A program made the position numbers and the translations under genes. 64,000 nucleotides of DNA from Epiperipatus broadwayi (taxonomy: Eukaryota > Onychophora > Udeonychophora > Euonychophora > Peripatidae), in NCBI GenBank assembly GCA_028023455.1, contig JAQFVV010013369.1:62001-126000 (forward strand), written 5' to 3'. Below the pieces are notes generated by a model. The model had not been told where the DNA came from. It ran no database searches and saw only the letters and a list, made by a program, of their open reading frames with translations. This document shows positions 34,525 through 46,059 of the stretch, one piece after another; within the stretch, counting starts at the first letter, position 1, and each line of letters opens with the position of its first letter.

Positions 34525-34583
34525 ATCCAAGTCTCCTCACTGACAAAGGCCAAAAGCTAGAAACTAGTCTTGGAATATTGGAT
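34525..34583 (+). ncRNA. Hammerhead ribozyme, family B, right arm, box mutated
   Basis: The box reads CTGACAA. Stem II is GGC-CAAAA-GCT, then GAAA, CTAG, UC; the outer stem ATCCAA/TTGGAT is perfect. Inactive by the box mutations, although GAAA and stem III are kept. Confidence 0.65.
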
Positions 34584-34869
34584 GAGTAATCACTAGTTAG
34601 GGATTTTATGCACAAGTCTTCTGGCATCCATTGATTACTCCGGCTTGCACTGAGTGGCATTACTGCATGGAGAGTTTTGCCTGTTTAATAACAGTTATGA
34701 AAAAGTATAAGAAATGCTGAACATGTGATGTTCAGTGGTTTAATATTGTCACATGATGGTTGGAATCTGCAATCAGGGGATTTTTAGCCATCTTCACTTT
34801 TATCTGCCAATCATTCATGGCCTTTTCATGTGACACTATGGCCACCTGTAAATAAAGGCCATAATTTAA

Positions 34870-35130
34870 TTTTGTTGTCATGGTTTATTAAAAAATCAGT
34901 CATATGAACATTCATTCTGCTTTCAAGAAAACCTAGAAATAAAAAGCCAATAAACTCATCATATTGGCTAATGCTTGCTGGTGAGCAGTTTATCCATGTT
35001 CATTTACCATATGTAATAATCTCATAGTAATACTATCTGCAGTGACAAAACACATGAATCTGGAATTAGAAAATTTCCATCTCATTCTGTTAAGGCCTCC
35101 AAGTGAAATCAAAGGTTTTTTTTCAGTAAA
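34870..35130 (-). repeat. Dispersed repeat, inverse copy of 12755-12990
   Basis: The minus strand contains ACTTGGAGGCCTTAACAGAA, TGTCACTGCAGATAGTATTA and TTTATTGGCTTTTTATTTCT, aligned with the 12.8 kb copy. Family unknown. Confidence 0.6.
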
Positions 35131-35139
35131 CAACATTTT

Positions 35140-36420
35140 TGTCCTAATAGAGAAATACACTTTCCAAAACTTATAGTTTAAATTTACATAAAAAAATTAA
35201 ATTAATAACTTAAATGTTCACCAATTGTTGATTGTTTTGGTGGATCAATGTATACCTCATGATCACAAATATTGCAATGAGAAGTTTCACCTTTCTTAAT
35301 TAATTTACTATTGGCATTATTAGTACAAAGCTTTTATATCTTCTTAAATGATAAATTTTATTAACATAAACATTACTTCACCAATTGTATATCTTCTTAA
35401 TTTGTAAAATTTTAGCAATAATTCTACAGCTTTCTGACCGAAGAAGCTATTATTTAACCTATGGATTATTCCAAGAAGAACAACATTCAGCATACTATCG
35501 TTCCATAACATTGTTCCAAATAATGAATAAACCAAACTGTTATTTATGTTCAGTAATGAGTTACTACTGGATGATGATGATGATGTATATTGCTTATTTA
35601 GGCTAAGAAATACAATTTTAAAATTTTGAATAAAGTAATTATTGATTTTATCTCATGTACTGCTGGAAAAGCACAGTAAAACAGATTTATTCACCAGGGC
35701 CATCTGTATCTACACTAAGATTAGTCAAAAGTGCACCTGAAGAAAGAATGACACTCTCTGAAACCAAACAGCCATATCAATCATCAAAATCATAAAAAAA
35801 ATATATGTACCAATATTCCAAGGGGAAAAGATAATGGTAATTGAACCTAGTGATGGCATAAACCCAAAATACACATCTACATTCTGAGAGCAAATAAATA
35901 TGCTAGGACCTTGTCTGAACATACAAAAAAGTGAGAGTGGATCATCACCTACTAAAAACAATAAAAGTTGCTTCAAACAAAGCATTTATATTAGCATGAA
36001 TTATAAGAATATATATCACTCAAAAGAAAATATCAACAATAAGAGAGAGAGGCAAAGTGCACATCTCTTTATAAAATATATGACTGTCTAAATAAATAGC
36101 ATCAAGGGAGAGATAAGCCCCCTACCTCTTGGAAACATAAATTGGCAAGATAAGCTTACAGCAAATACACAAGAGAGAAACTAATTTTAATCTCTTAATA
36201 AACATAATAATTATTAATTGATGTATGAACTCGATAAGATAATTGTTTTGTCAAATCTGGCTTAATAAAATATAGCCTTAAATAAATAAAAATAAGAATA
36301 TAAACATCTTTTCATGGTTTACATATAAGTATTTATTAAAGTAAAACAAATTACTCACAACAGGGAACAAAGCAAATACTCTTAAAATGATATAATATCA
36401 AAATCATTATCTAGCATATA
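35140..36420. other. No recognisable gene
   Basis: AT-rich. At 35730-35765 the plus strand has CTGAAGAAAGAATGACACTC, TCTGAAACC, another CTGAAGA...GAAAC arrangement; AGTCAAAAGTGCACC just before it also occurs near 29502. No coding sequence is supported. Confidence 0.4.
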
Positions 36421-36431
36421 AAATATTTGAT

Positions 36432-36752
36432 GCATGTGTGCTTGAAATTGTGAAGGTAGGGACCTCTACGGTTCTTAACCACAAGCTTATGCTTTGGAAG
36501 AAAAGAGGGGAACCTTTCTTTACTTCAAGCTACTTTCTATATAAATAGGTGAAACTGAAGCGGTTAGAACTGAGAGTGTGAAGCTATTCAATGCTTCACT
36601 GATTAAGTCCACAATTCCTATTACCCATTAGTACTCGCGAAATCTTTCGATTTACAATGAGTCAATAGAAAGATCTTATAGTTAGAAATCTATTACGATA
36701 ATTTAAAGTGACCTGTAGAGGTCCCTACCTTCGCATTTTCAAGTGCACATGC
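36432..36752. mobile_element. MITE with about 40-bp terminal inverted repeats
   Basis: GCATGTGTGCTTGAAATTG, TGAAGGTAGGGACCTCTAC at the left is inverted at the right as GTAGAGGTCCCTACCTTCGC, ATTTTCAAGTGCACATGC. 321 bp, no coding capacity. The target duplication is not clear, so the superfamily is unassigned. Confidence 0.8.
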
Positions 36753-37429
36753 TTAAAGGTTTATTGGCTTAGTAAATATTACTTACGTAATCAATGTGCG
36801 TTAAATAAATTTATAATTACAACTTTAAATTACAATAAGCAAACAATAAATTATAAATACACAAAATTATAATTCTACATTATAACCCATTTACTTCTTC
36901 ATTTATTGGAAGCAAAACAACCTGAAATAGATTCACACCATTGAAGATTATTTTAGAAGATTCCCTTAATGACAACATATATCAGTACAATTTATAAGAA
37001 CCATTTTATTTCACAACCTATTTAAACATATAAATAAGCAAGTTCAGTTCCAATAATGCATATTACAACATTAAGCTGGTTTTTCATTTATTCATTGAGA
37101 AGTATATTCAATATGGAGGTCCGAGAGCAAATACTTCTTCTTTCTAAAATTAAGCAGGTTTCTTTCCAGAGAAGAGCAGGTTCACATATTCATATTTTGC
37201 AGTATTAATAATACAAGTCATAAGCATATAATATTCATAGAGTGTTTGATAGAATAAGTTTCATTAAATATTAATTATACTTAATTTTTTTAACTATAAT
37301 CTTTCAGGAATATAAATGCAACGTTTTATAATATAAGGGTAAATTTAAAATATTTCCTTTTCTTCAAACCTATTTTAAAGTATAAGTAATTGAAATACAG
37401 GCTTATTGTAAACCTGCATCAATATATGT

Positions 37430-37965
37430 AATACATAGGGTATATGAGCACAGACTTTCACACCACCCACCACTCTATCTCATATCACTGATACACTTTA
37501 ACACATATATGTTGAAAGGATAAGTAATCACCAATATACGTATTTCATGCTAAACCAGCAATCACCAGTTGGTCCAGATTATCATTTCCAAACATATATG
37601 TAATAAGTGCTCAGATATATATATATATTAAGATAAACAATCTTCATACTTTAATGGACATGCTTCAATCCACTTCACACTACAACTCTTCAACCGTCTA
37701 TCTAATTGAAAATCTGAAGATAGAACACTCAAAGGTCACCCTGAGGCCAAGATACTTATCACACCATGTTGACCTAAATTCAATCTGACCCCTCAGGTAC
37801 AGGACATAATTCATTTAATATATATACAAGGGGTGGCCAGATATCTCTACTATGTAATAACTGAAATACAGGTTTATTATATACCTGCATCAATATATGT
37901 AATATATAGGGTATATGAGCACAGACTTTCACACTACCCACTACTTTATCTCATATATTTTTTTG
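37430..37965 (-). repeat. Family A repeat, full copy followed by a partial direct copy
   Basis: From the tRNA-like end (GAGCACAGACTTTCACACC near 37448) to CTGACCCCTCAGGTACAGGA; a second tRNA-like end begins at about 37895. Direct head-to-tail arrangement, unlike the palindromes elsewhere. Confidence 0.82.
37527..37583 (-). ncRNA. Hammerhead ribozyme, family A, box mutated
   Basis: The box reads CTGGTGA. TGCT-GGTTT-AGCA, GAAA, the palindromic stem III TACGTA and stem I ACCAA/TTGGT with ATAATC/GATTAC are otherwise retained. Confidence 0.65.
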
Positions 37966-37999
37966 CCAACAGCTGTAACAAATAACTGCTTGTTAAAAG

Positions 38000-39200
38000 C
38001 AATTAAAATGCCATTTTTAATTTTAACACGAACGGTTTAAATCTTGAATCAATAGCTCATTTATAAAAACAAATTCATCCAAGAGGAACCATTTATCGAA
38101 ACAATTTTTAAAATATAGCAGAACACTTTGAAAGGTCTTAATAATTATTCTTCTACCAAATAAGCTAGTAAAAGATGCAATTAAATATTAGCATGTAGTT
38201 GTAAATGTTGCAAACATGAGCCTCCAGTGATTTTACTTCCTAAGATATAAGCAATGTTAGATTTATTATAAAGTTCACTGCGACTATGAAATATAAAATA
38301 ACGTAGGATTCTTACATGAGCAATATAAGCTATAGATAATTCCTGTGATGTATTAGTTTCCAATAGATATACTTTATCTGCTATGAATAAGCAATTGTTT
38401 AACATTTTCAATTCTTTCTCTTTAAATAGTGTTAACTTTTGGATTTTCTAATGATTTTAGTCTAAACTTTGGCACCTGAAATTAAGGTCTTTTAAGGATG
38501 TATACTTCTTTAAAATAATTTAAAAAAAAATACTTATAATTAATTCTATAGTAGAGAAATTTTGAAATTTCTTTCTTCTTTGTGTTTTGCTAGAAGTTTA
38601 AATGTTTCTGTAGTTCCATAGTTCAGACCTTCAGTGTGTATATGAAGATGTTTATACACCTAATCATGTCACTCTTTCTGGATTTTAAGAAATTTATTGT
38701 TTTCTAATTATTGTTTAACAATTACAATAATATACTAAATGGGGAGTACTTAAGCAGAGCCAATGTATATAAGACCCTAAGAATAGATTGATTTCGGCTG
38801 TGGATGAGTTCATTCTGTGTATATCTTATACCTAAGCTGCAGGTTGATCTATGTGGTGTTGATGAGTGTGTTCTGTTGAGAACTTCTAGGGTAGTTGTGG
38901 GACATGAAATAAGCTCAATGTGTCCTCATATCTGCTTTTGGTGAATAGCATTTGGTCTCTATTTTTTATTTTTAATAGTTTTTGAGCGAAGAAGATGTTT
39001 TGGTCTCTGTTGGGTAAAGTCACTCCTTCTGATTGCAAGAAAAACGTCTTTTTATAACTTCTTTTAATTTTCCACAATTAAAGTTAAATGATAATTTAGT
39101 ATCTGTAGAGTTAAGCTAAAAATAGACAATAATTTACATATTTTTCAGACATTTTAACTAACACGTGTTCTCTGACATAATTAATTTAAAAGAATAAAAT
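38000..39200. other. No recognisable gene
   Basis: AT-rich, no motif or repeat family that I could support. Confidence 0.4.
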
Positions 39201-39209
39201 TATTATAAT

Positions 39210-39775
39210 ATATAGGATATATGAGAACAGACTTTCACATGACTCACCACTCTCCACTCTATCTCATAACACTGATACACTTGAACACATATATGTTGAA
39301 AAGATAAATAATCACCAATATATGTATTTTATGCTAAACCAGCAATCATCAGTTGGTCCAGATTATCATCTCTACACATATATGCAATAAATGCTCAGAT
39401 ATATATTAAGATAGCTAATCTTTATACTTTAATGGACAGGCTTCAACCCACTTCACACTCCAATTTTTCAACTGTCCATCCAATTGTAAATCTGATGATG
39501 GAATGCTCAAAGACCACCCTGAGGCTGAGATTCTTGTCACACCCATGTTGACCTAAAGTCAATCTGACCCCAATGTACAGGACATAATCCATTTAATACA
39601 TATAGGAGGGATGGGCAGACATCTATACTATGTAATAACTGAAATACAGACTGAAATACAGACTTACTATATACTTGTATAAATATGAATAATATATAGG
39701 GTATATGAGTACAGACTTTCACATGACCCACCACTCTCCACTCTATCTTATAATACTGATACATTTGAACACTAC
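39210..39775 (-). repeat. Family A repeat, full copy plus partial direct copy
   Basis: TATAGGATATATGAGAACAG at the left, ribozyme at 39309-39366, then GCCTGTCCATTAAAG on the minus strand and a second truncated tRNA-like end at 39695-39770. It faces the plus-strand copy at 40140-40580 as a long inverted pair. Confidence 0.82.
39309..39366 (-). ncRNA. Hammerhead ribozyme, family A, catalytic G12 lost
   Basis: CTGATGA is intact and stem II is TGCT-GGTTT-AGCA, but GAAA reads AAAA; stem III is TACATA. Stem I helices are intact. Expected inactive. Confidence 0.7.
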
Positions 39776-40139
39776 AATAAAATAGAATAAAATGAAGAAA
39801 ATATATTTTTTACAAAAATGTATTATATAACTTCTTTATAATCATTTTCAGACTGTATTACTAAATAATTAAAAGTTCACTGAAGATTCTACTTAATATT
39901 TTAAGATTAATTTAAAGGTATTTAAATGATATTTAATATTGTAAAACAAAGAAAGTGTGAATTAAAATTAATAAATGTAAACACCCGCACACACACACAC
40001 ATGTACCCTTTAGTTGTTTCACTTGAAAATTAACTACTCTAATACTAATATTATGAAGCTACTTTTTATCTTTTAAATCAACTAATTTATCTTAACCATC
40101 AACTATTCAATTTTAATTATTATAGTTTATGAATATACT

Positions 40140-40580
40140 ATTGTTGATAGGATTATGTCCTGTCATGAGGGATCAGATTGACTTTAGGTCAACATGAGTG
40201 TGATAAAAATCTCGTACTCAGTGTGGCCTTTGAGCATTCCATCATCAGATTTTCAATTGGATGGATGGTTGAAGAGTTGGAGGGTGTAGTGGATTGAAGA
40301 CTGTCCATTATAGTATGAAGATTGGCTATCTTAATATATATATCTGATCACTTATTGCATATATGTGTAGAGATGATAATCTGGACCAACTGATGATTGC
40401 TGATTTAGCATGAAATACGAATATTGGTGATTATTTGTCTTTTTGACATATATGTGTTCAAGTGTATCAGTAATATGAGATAGAGTGGTGAGTGGTAAGT
40501 CGTGTGAGAGTCTGTGATCATATGCCCTATATATTACGTATATTGATACAGGTATATAATAAGCCTGTATTTCAGTTATT
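40140..40580 (+). repeat. Family A ribozyme repeat, full copy
   Basis: Runs from GAGGGATCAGATTGACTTTA through CAATTGGATGGATGGTTGAA and the ribozyme to the tRNA-like end. Inverse of 39210-39695, with about 370 bp between. Confidence 0.85.
40375..40434 (+). ncRNA. Hammerhead ribozyme, family A, complete core and stem I
   Basis: CTGATGA at 40390-40396, stem II TGCT-GATTT-AGCA with a T.T pair at 10.1/11.1, GAAA at 40412-40415, TACGAA, then U-A with the predicted cut after 40423. Stem I: ACCAA (40385-40389) with TTGGT (40424-40428); TGG bulge; ATAATC (40376-40381) with GATTAT (40429-40434), all perfect. Confidence 0.8.
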
Positions 40581-40674
40581 AAATGCTTTATTATAAGTAA
40601 AATTCAACATTAATATCTTATATTAAACTTAGACCTAATTATTGTTACTACTTATTTAAACACTAAAATTTGAA

Positions 40675-40800
40675 ATACCAAAGGATTATATTAAAGCAAT
40701 CTTTTTTGATATGTGTGTGATCAAGTTTAGCAGCAGTATAAGATAGCGTGCAGAGTTGAGGGTCGTGAGAAAGTTTGAGTTCAAACCTCTATATATTACT
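40675..40800 (+). repeat. Family A tRNA-like 3' end, truncated copy
   Basis: GTGTGATCAAGTTTAGCAGC, TAAGATAGCGTGCAG (A-box-like) and GAGTTCAAACCTC (B box). The ribozyme is not included. Confidence 0.7.
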
Positions 40801-41035
40801 AATTACTTGCAAAATAGAAAACTACATCTTTGGGTTAACCACTTAAAATTATTTCAACCATAGACAAGTTTAAATTAATATAATAAAATATTAAAATGGA
40901 CTTCAATTATGTCCGGGACTTATAAAATATTTTAAATAACTAATAATTTAAACTGGCATATATAAAACTGTAATAAAGTTAACTTACAATAAGATTAAGC
41001 TAAAGAAAAATTTTCCTTTATAATTTTTTTTGTCA

Positions 41036-41135
41036 ATCATTGATGGCCAAGTGGTCAGCGCAGCTGCCTTACAAGTAGTTGTCCCGGGTTTGCGGGTTCG
41101 CTTTCAGGCCTATGCTTTGACACATGAAAAAAAAA
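41036..41135 (+). mobile_element. tRNA-like SINE (family D)
   Basis: TTGATGGCCAAGTGGTCAGC (A box), GCTGCCTTACAAGTAGTTG, GCGGGTTCGCTTTCAGGCC (B box), then TATGCTTTGACACATGAAAA and an A-run tail. Clear member of the 100-bp family. Confidence 0.85.
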
Positions 41136-41635
41136 GTCTGTCTTTACTGGCAAAGCCCAAGGTTATAATATATATATAAGATTTGAATCTTTTAGCCATA
41201 AGCAATTTTTACAAAGTAATTGATGCATGCATTGCATTTATTTAATATGTAATAATCACTAGAAAATTATATTGTCCGTATGGTCTATATTTATAAGAAT
41301 TTAAAACAGGTTAAAGTGATTCCACTAGTTCTATTTACATCTGCTAAAGAAGGTTGGGTGATGACGTATTATAAGATTGTTAATTATTGCATATTAAATA
41401 AATATTATTAATATTCTATAACATATTTACAAAGAATTATTAATTAGCGTAGATATTAAGGTGAATATTTGTATAATTTTTTGTGAACTTAGTAATATTT
41501 TATACATGTCCGCGAATGAATCATTATCAAATACTTTTATTTTCCAAGTCTATTAAATTCTAAAAAAAGTTAACTAAAGATGATATATGTATGTATGCGT
41601 GTGAGAATACTATAATTTAATTATATATTTATATG

Positions 41636-41714
41636 TCAAAGCGTTGACTGGGAAGCGAACCCGGGCCCAGCTGCTTGGAAGACAGCTATGCTAACCGCTA
41701 GGCCACCAACGCTT
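41636..41714 (-). mobile_element. tRNA-Gly(TCC)-like unit, SINE head or tRNA pseudogene
   Basis: The minus strand reads GCGTTGGTGGCCTAGCGGTT, AGCATAGCTGTCTTCCAAGC, then a B box GGTTCGCTTCCCAG and TCAACGC. The acceptor stem GCGTTGG/TCAACGC pairs at six of seven positions; the anticodon loop CTTCCAA gives TCC (Gly). The T-stem has a C.A mismatch. TTTGACAT follows directly, as in family D, so it is probably the least diverged family D copy, and it identifies tRNA-Gly as the likely source. A functional tRNA gene is less likely. Confidence 0.75.
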
Positions 41715-42199
41715 GACTACTGTAGTTTATTGTATCTTTTTTTTTTGCAACTTTTGTATTCAATAAAACGCTATTGGGAACTTCAAACATTATTAAGATT
41801 ATTTTGTTTTTAAAAGGTCAAAAAGAATTTTATCTTATTGCTATTAGCTAAGTTAATACTATATATATATATAGATATAAAATCGCATAAATAAATGCAA
41901 AATCGCATGTAACCACATCTCATAAATTTGCAGGATAAAAAAATGTTAATACCTCAATTATTATTTGTGTCAATATGAATCTGACAGAACTGAGAACATA
42001 GAATATTATGTAGCTGTTTTGATAAAAGCAGGGTATTAGAGAATGCACATACACCGATATATAGAGCATTAATAAAACTGTCAGTTATAGAGTTAATAAA
42101 AGTTGGATTGCTGTACCATATTTATCACATATGGATAATGAACAAATTTTCTAGGACAAATTTAATGTCTGATTCAGAACCTCCATAAATTTAAATAAG

Positions 42200-42538
42200 C
42201 TTATTAACAATATAAAGAATAAAATTTGAACATTGGACCAACCCAATGTGATCTATGCTGTAAGCTGCAGTCAGAAAGACTGTCCAGATACATACTATGG
42301 TGAGACAAGAGCAAACCTTAGAACTAGAATAACTTAGCATTCTGTAATGTATAAAAAATTTAAGACAACGTCCAACACTAATCATGAAAGAGAATATGGC
42401 CATAATTGTAATCCGAGTGTTGTTAATATTATGTGCAAAGAGAGAAATGATCACAAATGCAAAATAAATGAAGTGTGGTTCATTACACAAAATGAATATA
42501 TAATGAGCCAAAAGTCAATAGCATTCGAATCACCATAA
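42200..42538 (+). pseudogene. Penelope-like element fragment with GIY-YIG endonuclease
   Basis: Reads NVIYAVSCSQKDCPDTYYGE, TRANLRTRIT, stop, HSVMYKKFKTTSNTNHEREY, GHNCNPSVVNIMCKERNDHK, CKINEVWFI. Cys-x4-Cys, YYGETRANLRTR, the His/Glu block and E-x-W-F-I match the Penelope endonuclease and the 11.98 kb copy. TAG at 42334-42336 stands where Gln is usual (Q-H). No reverse transcriptase remains upstream and no ORF follows. A family A palindrome starts 130 bp downstream; whether it is the 3' terminal repeat of this element cannot be settled here. Confidence 0.87.
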
Positions 42539-42669
42539 AAGTAATATTCTCTTCAGACTAACCATGAATATGATATGAGAGTATTGAATGTATACTTGTT
42601 GCAATAAATTTTACTAAATTTAAAGTGATTTATAATTTCTTTTACATTAATGGTTATAAGGACAACATA

Positions 42670-43000
42670 TTAATATATAAATATAGGGGATTTAATTACA
42701 GACTTTCAAGCACCCTTCATCTATTCACACTATCTCATACCACTGATACACATGACTACAAATAAGTAGAGAAGATAAATAATCACCAATATATGTATGT
42801 GTGGCAGATAATAATTTGGACCAACTGATAAGTGCTGGTTCAGCATGAAATACATATATTGGTGAATACTTATCTTTTCTACATGTGTGTGGTCATGTAT
42901 ATCAGTGGAATGAGATAGTGTAGATGGATGAAGGGTGCTTGAAAGTCTGTGATCAAATCCCCTATATTTATAATTAAGTTTTAGGTATATGAGGAGTGCC
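42670..43000. repeat. Family A ribozyme repeat, head-to-head palindrome with one ribozyme deleted
   Basis: The left arm has the tRNA-like end and stops within AATCACCAATATATGTATGT; the right arm is complete from GATAATAATTTGGACCAACT to TGTGATCAAATCCCCTATAT. Confidence 0.85.
42807..42870 (+). ncRNA. Hammerhead ribozyme, family A, box mutated
   Basis: The box reads CTGATAA; stem II GTGCT-GGTTC-AGCAT, GAAA, TACATA, UA and the inner stem I ACCAA/TTGGT are intact. Confidence 0.65.
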
Positions 43001-43009
43001 TGTATTTCA

Positions 43010-43110
43010 AATGTTATATATATATTATTTTTGTTCCATTATATATATATATAAATGAACATATATATATTATTTTTGTTCCATTATATATATATATAAT
43101 GGAACAAAAA
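43010..43110. repeat. AT-rich palindrome
   Basis: ATTATTTTTGTTCCATTATA occurs twice and is then inverted (TATAATGGAACAAAAATAAA), with (TA)n at the centre. Confidence 0.75.
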
Positions 43111-43684
43111 TAAAAGTGGGTGAAGAAAGATTATAATGCACTCATGTAAATACATATATCTTTATTAGATCTAGGTCTACATTTGATGTTAAAAAATATA
43201 TAATTTCTAACTTAATAATCATTTATATTGTTTAGTGAAGAGTAGCTCTGGGTAATTGGGATAATGATGGAGAGGTTGATTCTGGATATAGGATGTATAT
43301 ATCATGACTAGATCTATCATTTTTGGTACTTAAACTTTTGTAAATTCCAGAGCAATAAAACTATTCATCATTTATTTATTCATTTAATGCTTAGCTAAAA
43401 AATAAGACATAATGTTAATTTATATAATGTATGTCAATAAATACAAAGCAACAATATTTGTGGATTTGTAAGCTTATATGGGGATTTGTAAGATTATATG
43501 GGTCTTGTCCCAAATTTAGAGAGCTAATTGGATTAAAATTTGTATTAATTATTATTACATTGTTTCAATGGGTAATATTTACACAGACATTCTACATACC
43601 AGATTTAAATATTATATACTACTGTAGAGCCATCAAATCCACATTCAAATAAACAGTTTTCACTATTTAACAATTGCAATATAG

Positions 43685-43795
43685 GCTTATTATATATGAG
43701 CCTAGACTTTCACATGACCCACCACTTTCCACTCTATCTCATAACACTGATACACTTGAATACATATATGTCGAAAAGATAAATAATTTCACTGT
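43685..43795 (-). repeat. Family A tRNA-like end, truncated
   Basis: GAGCCTAGACTTTCACATGA, CCCACCACTTTCCACTCTAT, CTGATACACTTGAATACATA; stops after AAAAGATAAATAATTT, just before the ribozyme. Confidence 0.75.
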
Positions 43796-43799
43796 TAAA

Positions 43800-45110
43800 A
43801 TTTGTGCTGTAGAAAAAATGCAACTAAACAATTTTCACTATTTATTATAATTTTCAAAACAATGTTTTTTTGAAAACCCCATTTTTCATATGACTTAAAG
43901 TTGACAGTTTCTATTTGCAAACGAACAATTTCTACTACTATTTGGATAAAGAGGACTATGGGCATCATATTTTTCTAAATTATTCAAACAAACGATTTTC
44001 TCTATTGATTATAATTGTCAAAAAACAAGAGTTTGTTTTCAAAGCAAGTAATTTGCAATAAAAATTAAACTTAACAATTTCACCAATTCATTTTTTGCTG
44101 CCGAATTCAATTTGTTTTCAAAAACAAACAATTTTCAGCAATACAAGTTGAAATTGACACTTTCCATTCAAGACATATCATTTTTGCAATTGTTATTTAA
44201 ATGAAAAATAATAACGGAGGTCATTTTTTCACAAACTTCAGTTTCTGTAGTTTAAATAACAATTGAATATTATATATCACTTATGGGAAAGAAATTCTCA
44301 TTTGGATCACATCTGTTGAAAAATATCCCAACAGGATAAAAGCAATGAAATCCTCTTTCCTAGCATTCCTCAAAGATATTCACGCAATCTTTTCCTCCCA
44401 ATTATGTGATCTAGGCATATGTTGTTGTTGTTTTTTACTTTATATAAAATTAAACCATTTTGTTTTGATTAATTTTTACTGTTCTCTTATAAAATATCTT
44501 ATATTTTAAAATGACATTTTGGTTTCCATTATTTATGTAGTTTTTTATTTCTTTTATAAAAATGGCACATTAAATTTAAAAACTACGTTTACATTTGTTT
44601 GTATTCCTTTATATATAAATTATGCACTACACATTAAAATTACATTCGTATTAGTTTGTATAAAATTTCATCATTACTTCATTTATTTTGAAATTGCTAA
44701 TTTAACAGTTAATCTCATCTCTAGGACGTTGGTAGGTTTGTCTGGTATATAATAATCATACTTGTTACGTAACATGTCTGTACAAATAGTATCCCTTCAG
44801 TGTATACAATTCAAATATTTGAAAGCAAGAATAAGTGGTTAATTGCTACATTTTGAAATATATATTGTCTCATAAATAAAAGGGACAAATATACTTAAAC
44901 TTAGAAATTGGCACATACTGATGTAAATAATTATAAAGTTATATTTAATTTTTATTTAAAGTTTCAAGTTTTTTAAAAATATACTAATTTCTTATTTAGA
45001 AATAAATATCTAATAATAATTTAAATAAAATATTTATCAAATAAATAAATGTAATATATATGCATATATGTTTAATGTTTTCCTGAAAATTTGCAATGAT
45101 GGTATTTTAG
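43800..45110. other. No recognisable gene
   Basis: AT-rich. 43840-44200 shows loosely repeated AACAATTTTCAC and TTTGAAAACAAA motifs suggesting an old tandem array. No coding sequence. Confidence 0.4.
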
Positions 45111-45144
45111 TTGTATTTGTTTATTGGATTATTTACATAATCTA

Positions 45145-45625
45145 ATATTAATATATAGGGTATATGAGTACAGACTTTCACACGACCCACCACTCTCCAC
45201 ACTATCTCATAACACTGATACCCTTGAACACATATATGCCGAAAAGATAAATAATCTCGGCCAAAGGGTGGCATTTGAACATTCAATCATCAGATTTTCT
45301 ATTGGATGGACGGTTGAAGAGTTAGAGTGTGGAGTAGATTGAAGCCTGTCCATTAAAATATAAGGATTGGCTATCTTAATATATATCTGAGCACTTATAG
45401 CTTATATGTGTGGAGATGGTAATCTGGACCAACTGATGATTGCTGGTTTAGCATGACATACGTATATTGGTGATTATTTATCTTTTCAGCATATATGTGT
45501 TCAAGGTATCAGTGTTATGAGATAGTGTGGAAAGTGGTGGGTCGTGTGAAAGTCTGTGCTCATATACCCTGTATATTACATATATAAACATAGGTATATA
45601 ATAAGCCTGTGTTTCAGTTAGAATC
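45145..45625. repeat. Family A ribozyme repeat, asymmetric palindrome
   Basis: The left arm is only the tRNA-like end (to AAAAGATAAATAATCTCGG); the right arm is full length from GCATTTGAACATTCAATCAT through the ribozyme to GTGCTCATATACCCTGTATA. Confidence 0.85.
45419..45482 (+). ncRNA. Hammerhead ribozyme, family A, GAAA box mutated
   Basis: CTGATGA, TGCT-GGTTT-AGCA, but GAAA reads GACA. Stem III TACGTA, UA and both stem I helices are perfect. Confidence 0.7.
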
Positions 45626-46015
45626 TAATATTAAATATTGGATGTTTTTAGAAAAATTTAACTTTATTTAAATTTTCAAATTACATTCAATTGTGAATAA
45701 TTGAAAAGTATTATTCTCTCCTCTCCAGGTGTTTCTGGCCTGACCAGTGAAAGTACTAACATGGGAATCAAACATGGATTCTTAGATTCTTGAATAGTGA
45801 ATTTTAAGGTAACCTTAGAAATCAAAAATCTAAGTGTCCCAGTTTAATTCTCATGCTAGTACTGTCACTGGTCAGGCCAGCAATATCTGAAGAATAGAGG
45901 AGAATAATACCTCTCAAAATGTTATCCTTATACTAACCTGTGTTCTATTAATTTTAACAATTAAATGTTTAACTAAAGTTCAATTTTTCTAAAGACATTT
46001 AATACTTAATATTAG
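45622..46015. repeat. Family C tRNA-derived SINE, palindrome
   Basis: Ends TCTAATATTAAATATTGGAT and the inverse; inner parts include CTGGCCTGACCAGTGAAAGT, ACTAACATGGGAATCAAAC and their inverse GTTTAATTCTCATGCTAGTA, CTGTCACTGGTCAGGCCAG. It corresponds to the 53.6-54.06 kb locus but with the tRNA A-box region collapsed at the centre. Confidence 0.8.
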
Positions 46016-46059
46016 ATTATGGAAATAGTCCAATATATAAATGCATATACATTTAATAT

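Larger units (their letters stand above)
34338..34687. repeat. Family B ribozyme repeat, head-to-head palindrome
   Basis: Outer ends AAACAGGAAAAACTCTCCATACAG and the inverse GGAGAGTTTTGCCTGTTT. The centre is at about 34512 (GCATCTAGATCTCTCAG). Arms are about 165 bp. The common right flank (AACAGTTATGAAAAAGTATA to GTGGTTTAAT) follows. Confidence 0.88.
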
